Of a DNA stretch of 64,000 nucleotides, positions 37,501 to 46,377 are shown in pieces. How positions within the stretch are numbered: the first letter of the stretch is position 1; the number at the start of each line of letters is the position of its first letter. This DNA is from Anisus vortex (Eukaryota; Mollusca; Gastropoda; Planorbidae), in the NCBI GenBank assembly GCA_949126835.1, contig OX421509.1, forward strand, positions 12,279,420 to 12,343,419. Reading direction: 5' to 3'. Below the pieces are notes generated by a model. That model was not told the origin of the DNA, did not search any database, and worked only from the letters and a program-made list of their open reading frames with translations. A program made the position numbers and the translations under genes.

Positions 37501-40500
37501 AGGTGATTGTGTGGCCAGCACTATGCACAGCCGCCTTTACTAAGGTCATGTATCCATCAGAACTAGGTAGACTCAGAAATACCCTCCATACCCGGGGGAA
37601 AAAAAACCTGCACCAGGATTCGAACCCAGAACCGTCGGATCGCCAGCCAAACACGCTGCCGCTCGGCGACCGTGCCCCCATGATAATATGTTGGTTATAA
37701 TCCAGTTTTAACTAGTGTTGTTGTGGTTGCAAACTTGAAGTGTATAATGTTACTAGGTGTTGTTGTGGTTTATTCTACTCAGATATGCGACCAGATGTGA
37801 CGAACGTTCCTCCAAGAGACCTCCATGCCGGTAAGTAACAAATCAAAGAACTGATCCCTTTACCTTGGTCATGCTCAATTGAATCTGTGTCGCCTTCTAT
37901 ACGGAACAGCTTGCCTCAGACACTGTTTAAATAATTATTTTAGCCGTCACTTAATATCTTCGTATATACAATCAATATATACACTTACCCTATGCTTGTA
38001 TTAAGTATTATGTAAGGCAGGGATCGGCAACCTACGGCACGCGAGCCACACTAGCACACGGAGGAATTTTCAATGGCACGTGGAAGAGGTCCAAAAAAAA
38101 GTCAATTCCAGTCTGTTCTACAAGAAATGTAGTGCTACAGCAGGATGACTTTTAGGCTGTTGGCACGCTGAATGAATTAGAAATCATACTTTGGCCCACT
38201 GCTATCAAAAGTTTGCCGACCCCTATGTATACAAAGTATAAGAAAATAAAGTTAAAATTCAATAAAATAGAAAATAATCATTTCCAAATTTTAATATCTA
38301 AAAAATAAATTGACATGTTTGGGTGCAGCACTGAAAAAAAAGAAATAGACGCATGTGGTTTTCACCTCAGATTCAGATCAGGGGTCAGCAACCTATGAAA
38401 CGTGTGCTGCCAAGCTTGGCTGACAGAGCGATTTTCGATGGCACGCTTAAGATCTTCAATAAGGCGATTCAAGTCCTCTTCTACAATGAAAGAGCATGAC
38501 GACTTGTGGGCTGTTGGCACGCTGAACGAATTAAAAATCCTACTTTGGCACATTATTATCAATCTAGACTGTTGATTTTGGCCAATTCTTTATTTTTTAA
38601 GATCACACCCGCGGGCTGTTCGGGCCGCACGGTAAATTCATGTGCCACTGTAGTGACGGAAACTGCGATGCCGATGGCCACTGCGCCACTTCCACTCAAT
38701 GCGCGGCTGGTTGGTTCGGCGCCCAGTGCCAGTACCGTAAGTAATTGTTATACTAACGATTTTTTTTGACAACTCTAAAGTTAACCTTAGCAATCAATGT
38801 AATGTGGGTAACTCGATCGGTCCCTTTCAAAGAAAAACTAAACTACGGTAGCTAGTCGTGTGTAGAGTCTCGCAGACCTCGTGATTTGCTTTTGCCTCGG
38901 CATATCCTGGAATTGTCTGGTGAGCTCGTATGTGCCTCTTATAGAAAACTGGACGACCCTTCCCGGCTCTTACGTCCAGGGCTTAACGTGGAGATGGGTT
39001 GGGCACACCAGGATCCTGTCCGAGACATGCCACCATGCATGTTCTATTGCAGTACGCGTAACATGGGGGTACGGGTTTCTACAGCCGGATACAATTCACA
39101 TTTCCCAATCTGCGGGGAATTCCCCAGATATCATTAGCGTGGTGGCGTTGCTCGTATACCTGCACCGTCGCCAGCTAGCACAGATGTAGGCCTGGACATC
39201 TAGGCCACCGGGCTTGGCGAGACGGGGCTGTTGCGTACCTTGGTTCGTCCCCGCCCAGTCTCGGAGATGCTCTCGCCTGTGCAAGAAAGACGCACAACAA
39301 GGGGCTTTTCCCACATGAGTTAGCCCACCGGTGTACTCTCAATATGAGCGTATTTGGTGTCTAACACATAATGCCAGCTTTGGGGACACATGGGCAGTGA
39401 CGTATTTAGGCACGTTCTACAAGTTCATAAGGAATAGGGGCCTCCACATAAAAAGGGCCCCCACACATTCCAAAAAAATGTTTCTTTCGGCCATTAGAAT
39501 AATGTTGTGGTAGAAGCGCACAATGAACAAGTACTGTGAATGGGAAATCACATTTGATTGTTAACTGACACTGGCATGGTCGAGTCCCCCGCATAATTTA
39601 GGCCAGTTAGAACAGGGCCCCCACATTCCTAAATGCGGGCCCTGCCTATGGGTACGACCCTTTCTGTTTTTTTCCCTAATCGATTCCAAGCCTCGAATAG
39701 GCTGAACTTATGGACATTGTTTTGGTTGTTGTTGTTCTTCACCATTACTCTCACTCCCAAGACATCCTAAAAAGCACAAGAAAAGAAGATAAACGTTGGC
39801 AACGCATCCCTTTCCATTGGCGTATCGTTACTATAGATATCGCTTTATATCGGTCCACTGACTCGCTAAGAGCTAATAAGTATCGATTACGTTTTCATTT
39901 GTTCTAAAAGGCAGCGCGTACCGATTACTTTTCCGAAGGTCTTGGGGGGAGAGTGGGGTATCTTATCTTATAATAGTATCGTATATATTCCAGACGTTCC
40001 TTCTGTAAAGAAGATTATTGTGAACTACATTCATCCGTGGTCTGAGTCTAGTCTTGACTTTTTTAATAAATTTATTTAATGATGTTAAGTTACTGGTTTT
40101 CCTGGTTTTTGTTCAGGTAACCCATTCCAAACCCGAATGCCTTTCTCGTTCGAACCCGTATATTAACGTCAGAGTTATGTTGCTTTGGAAGTGGGGGGGG
40201 GTATTTTTGTGGTGCACTCTGTCTGAGCTGTGATGGGCAACCTGCTATTCGTTAGAGGGGTTAAAATGAGCGCGGCTGGGCATTGTGCTGACCACACAGT
40301 GCCATTTTATGCCGTGGACCATGGAAGAGTTTGAGAATTGTTTTCCGCTCGCCCTATAGAACAACGAGGGGTCTGGAAATTATACACCAGAGACTATAAT
40401 AAGACGGACCGCTCGCTCTATTTTTAGAACTTATGTGTTCTTTTTCCGTGCGCATCTAATAACGCTGTCATTACTTCTACTTTTCCCTAAAAGTTTCCAC

Positions 40501-43500
40501 TGTATACAACTTTCGATTTTAATTTGAATTTTTCATTAAGAAAATCATAACGATTAAATAAAACGGAAATGTATAGTGCAAAAGGAAATCGGGAAATTCC
40601 GAAAAGAAGTCATTCGAGTCATCAAATAGCAGAACTATTAAATCAAGCGGGTCCATCTTATTATATAGTCTTTGATTCTATCTTTACTTTTTTGTTGTCT
40701 TTCATTCTCTTGAAAGTTTTAAACTCTCAAAAACTCTGTCACAATTCTTTGTTCTATTGTATTTTATTTTATCGAATGTTTTTTCTCGCCAGGTGACTTG
40801 GCAGTGACTGGCAACCTGGCTGAACGCGTGATCTATGACAACGACGACGGCACGTGCGTGATGCTTGACGTGCAGGAAATAATAATTGAGCTGTCGGGGC
40901 CTTACTTTCACACGTGGGTTAGACTGGTCTTTGGAAATAATGGTGAGTGCTGTATTCAAAAGCAGAATAAATGGGTGTCAGTGGCGTAACAGGGGGTTGG
41001 GAAGGGTTGGAGCTGGGGGTGGCCGCACCAAGGCGCTAAGCTTTTGATAAGTTCCAAACAAAGACTTTCTCAACATCTAAATACATAAGCTTAGTAATGA
41101 ATAAAAAAAAGTATTTTAGACTATACTAGGACCATGGAAGAACGTAGGACGCAATAATCTTCTTTATCGAAGCAGCGTCTGTAATATACAGGATTATACA
41201 TAATTAATTGGGAGTGGTCTTCAAATTAAAATAAATCGAATAAATATGTTTTTAGTTTCTTTTTTAAAATGTCCATGTTATTCACATGTCTACTTGTGTT
41301 CGGAAGTTCGTTCCACCACAGAGGTGCTACAACGCTGTTTAAGCGAGCTGCAAATGTTTTCTCTTTACTTTTGGTACCTTAATTTGTTGATGAATTTTGT
41401 CTCAACCAGTCCTGTTTCGCGAATGTGTGTAGCTCAACTATGGACCTGATGTACTGTGGAGATTGACCATGAAGACCTTAATAGAGCCTAGTCAGAACTT
41501 TGAATTATATCCTAAGTGTTATTGGTAGCCAGTGCAATTTATTTAGACATGTTGTTGAGTGTCCTTAAGTGGTTATTCATAGTTTAGTATGGTAATAGAG
41601 CATTTGCAATCACGTGACAAAAAGCACGTGTTGTTTACTTACTTTGTGTAGTGGTGAACAATAGTAGCCGTATTACTATAGCTTTAGCTAGTTATATTTT
41701 TAATACCATCATTTCAACAATATAACGTAAACAATATTATATAAAACACTGCCATGCGATACAAATTAAAATTCAAAGCTAAAATTTAAACCATTAAAAA
41801 TTCAATGAATTGGGTTCCGTAAGTGCAGAATGTCTTATTATTGAAGATGTCGATTGTCGAGAGTTAGCCGATCGTAACTTACTATCTAAAAACAAATAAG
41901 GCATACTGTGAAATGTTTCACAAGAGCCATTGAAAAACTATAAAAAGCCTTAAATCTTGTTTACTTCTTGGACGGACTACTATGAGCTAGTTTCACAGTT
42001 AAATATCAAGATTTCTGAAAAACAAATTCCTTTTATTTTTTCTGTAAAATAGACATGACAAAGAATAATTTTATTCCACCGTGTCTTCATCATGGCTTCT
42101 ATTTACATAGTTACATGACTTAGAAATCTAAGCCACGCCTATTGCAAATGCTCTATTAGTTTCGTGTAACAATAATTGGGCGTGGTTATCAGTTTCGAGT
42201 GTTGACAGGTGGGTGTGTGTTTTCTTTATTTCCCCTACTCACCTTTTGTTCCCTAATAGACCGCCAAAATCTCTTGTACATTGCAGACGTGGCGGACTAC
42301 TTTTCTCTCACCTTCCTAGAGGACACCAGCGAGAAGATCCACCAGTCGTTCCCTTGCAACAATGTCAAGGTCTACAGGTTCAGCCAAAGGATCATTGACC
42401 TCTACTGTCTGGACGAGGAGCTCAGCATGGTGGTGGACGTCATGATTGCTTGGCAAGGCGGAAGCTTTCTGTGCTCCGTCCACGCGAGCGGAGGTATACA
42501 ATTATTTTAGTTAAAGTTCTGTAGTGCCTAGACGCTTGGGGGAATTACTTGACCAGTGACACGGTGGCCGAGCAGCAGCGCGTTCGACTGGCGTACCGAA
42601 GGTCGCGGGTTGAAATCCTAGTGAAGACTAAGACCTTTACCCTGGTAAAGTAAAGGCGGCTGTTCATTGTGCTGGCCCCACAATCACCTTGTATGCCTTG
42701 GCCACAAAAACTGGTGAATACTGCTTTACCGGCCCAATAATCAATTTGGTCCGAAGGGTAATTTACCTATACTAGACGCTTGGGGGAATTACGGGTTATA
42801 ACCCGACCAGGCCTGTAAAGCAGCTGAATCTACCTATATTTGAAAAAGCGGAAGAGAGGTCGACTAAGTAACAGCTGGCGCCTCGACCTGGGTGCTGATA
42901 TCAAGAGAACGGTAACTCTTAGGGACTGTTGGAAAGACTTGCTCAGGAAAGGGACGTCTGGAGAGCCCTTGCTCTGTCCGCCCAAATCTACTAACATCCA
43001 CGCCCATATCAAGTATATAAAACCTTATTGATTCTAAAAGGCACATTACTTCAAATTTAGTGCATTGTGCTCTTGATTCCCATTGGTTTAATGTTGCCAT
43101 TAAACACAACAGCTTTTAAGGAATCAATTTATCAACAACAATCTATTCGATCTATTTCCATTTGTTATTGATGTTTTTAACCCTTCCCGTACCGACCTAC
43201 TTCTATCTATGCTACCTTCAGTTACGCTATATACGCGCCCGGGACTGTAAGGGTTAATTATATTTTTTACGTTATGCGTTCCACTCACTCTTTTTTTTTT
43301 TAGGCCGTAACATCGCCTTGCACCATCCGGCATTACGCATGCGCGAACTGCCAGTGAGACCAGCAACGAGCGCTGACGCCAAAGAGGTGGTAGACGGCTC
43401 CCGGAACAAGGCGCCGGAAGGTTTCATGAGCCTGGGCGCCTTCAAGGTCATAGACGTGACGCTAAGCCCGCTGAAGTACGTGCACAGTCTCATCCTCTAC

Positions 43501-46257
43501 CTGGGTGAGTACACTCGCTTCATGTCACAGCGCATGGGGTAGTGTAACTTTTTTTTGATTACTATTATCAGGGCCGGATTAAGCCATTTTGGTGCCCCGG
43601 GCGGGCCTCCGATCCTCCACTGTCCGCTGGTATGTTCAATATTATGAAAAAAAAAATAAAGAAAAACAGTTGTTAAGACACATGTGTGTACTACTATCAC
43701 ACATATAAAACCTACAATAAGGTATTTCTGTATTAAACCTACTAGTTAATTTGTTTTGTAATAATGAAAGACAAAAATACTGTAACTTTTTTAATAGATA
43801 AGAAAGTCAGAGAAAGCACACATTTACATTTTTAAGTTCTTTTTTCGAGATTAAGATCTGGCAAAGTTCTTAAGTATGTCATCATCAGCAGAGATCAGAG
43901 ATATGTAAATCTCAAAAGGAGTAAACATGTGGGTATGTGGGTATATATGTGGGCGCATAATATGTGTGTACGTACCGTATAGTTTTTTTTAAATAGTATT
44001 TTTTTTAATACTGGATAGAATGACGTGAAACTTGCTACAAATATTATTTGTCTTACTGCAGTCAACGCTGTCAAGGTTTTAAATTTTAAAGACCAAGTGA
44101 AGAGGTTTTTCTCAAAGGAACGCGATTTGGAAAAGCCTCATAAGCCTTTTCTTGGGGACTTGTGGTGCCCCCCAAACGCTTGGTGACCTAGGCACGTGCC
44201 TTGTTTGCTAGGCCTGACTATTATAGTCATAATGGTATAGTAAAACGAAAAGTTAAAGTTTTTAATTACAAACAGTAAGATTAATTGAAGCTTGAATGTA
44301 TTAAAAGTATTCAGTATATAAACAATATACCTTATTTTAAGGTTTCAAGCGGATAGTGCCCGTTAATATAGACAGCACCTTGCGAAAGTTGCGATACAGT
44401 TTACAAGTTTCTTTTTTGTTTACACAGGAATACTTGAGTACAAAGCGTAGGCCGCGCATGCGCAAACTAACTTTTCAGATCTTTAAAAAAAAGCAAGCGG
44501 TCCATCTTATTATAGTCTTTGATAATGCATAACTCTAATTGAATTATCGATATAATTCTTACGCAAATAATTTCTAAGCCATAATTAAATATAAATGACT
44601 TATCGATACAATAATAAACTATAATAAAGTATGAAATGTATTTAAAACGTAATAACGTAACAGCATTTCATTTCCGTTGTAACTATCTTGAAGATAGTTG
44701 TTCTAAATATAGAATAATATTCATTATTTTAACTTTTGTTAACCATCAACTACTGTCTTGTGTTATTTAAATTTGTACCTATTCGTTATAGAACATTGGC
44801 TCTAAGACGTAATACCGTTAGAAATAGTTACATTAGTAAAAAAAAATATAAAAGTAACGGTAAAGTACCAATCGGACCAAGTTGATCATAGTGCCGGTGT
44901 TCACGAGTTTCTGTGGCCCAGGGCGTACAAGGTGATTGTGGGGGGCCAGCACAAGGCACGACCGACTTTACTTTATCCGAACTAAGGTCAGGTACCCATC
45001 AGAGCTGGGTAGACTCAGGGACCCCCGTCAGACCCGGGAAAAAAATCCTAGTCCTCACCAGGGACATCGAGCCCCATAGTTACATTAGAAAAAAAACAAA
45101 TCGCAAATCGGAAAAAGAAAAGGGGAACTCACTTACCATTGATCTATATCAGTGAGTAACCGGTTTCGTTTGCTTTAATGAGGTCGATAATAGTAAGTTG
45201 TTGTTCCATCTTGCCCTCCTCAGACACATGGACCAATGGGAGTTTGATGAGGGTGGAGCTCATGGACGAGTACCACAACATTCGGTTCGGCGTCAACGTC
45301 CAAATCTTCAAGCCCGTCGACGAGGTCGTCAACACCGACCCACAGGTTCTCATCGGCAGGGTCCGGCTGAAGCTCATCAGTGGCACCGTCTACCTGAATG
45401 AGGTGGAAGTATTCGGAGGTAAGTCTAAGTCCAGGGGTGTAACAGTTTGCCGCCATAGGATCTATCTGTCACTCAGCGTGCTAACATACTAAAAAGTCAA
45501 CCTTTCGCCACCGATAAATTTCATTTTGCAGAGACTTTATCAGGGTAAGTCTAAGTCCAATGGGGTAGGTAACGTTTTGATAAAAGTGTGCTTTGATATG
45601 ATTTGTATGCCCCTCAGCGTGCTAACAGACTAAAATGTCAACCTCTCGCCACCGATAAATTTATCTTCGAAGAAACTTTCTGAGGGTTTTCCAGTTGGCA
45701 TTGAATAATCGTTACCCTGTGTTACCCACCCCTGGTCTAGGCAAAAGCGCACCGGGACGGCCTTACCAAAAAGTACGAATTCATGTTAAACACGCCGATA
45801 TGTGTTATTGTTACTGTTGTTGTTTTGTTGTTTGGTGATTCTCCGGGATTTAATTGCATCCCAGGGTTCTTTTCTGACCTGAAATTAGTTGCGCAAGGAT
45901 TTCATAGCGAGAGGGATCTGGGTCGGCCACTAAATACGGAAAACATGTTCAATGAAGGTGTAAGTGAGAGAAATGGAATACCAAGAAACAAATAGGACAT
46001 AGTAAGAAAAAAGATTGAATAATATTACAGTGTTAAAGTGTGAGATAACATGTGATAATAGTAAGATAGTGAGATAGATAATATTAATAGTAGATAGATA
46101 GATGTATGGATATATAGATAGATAGATGGATAGATGATAGCTTGATAGGTAGATATATACATAGGTAGATATATGATATATAGAGAGATAGATATAAATA
46201 GCTAAATAGATAGATATATAAATATATAGATAGATACATACATAAATAGATAGATAT

Positions 46258-46293
<36 letters not shown>

Positions 46294-46295
46294 TG

Positions 46296-46377
<82 letters not shown>

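Noticed and set aside
41230..41585. Possible coding segment in gene B intron 15
   Set aside because: Looks like a decayed repeat; frames are broken and the sequence matches no module of the receptor.
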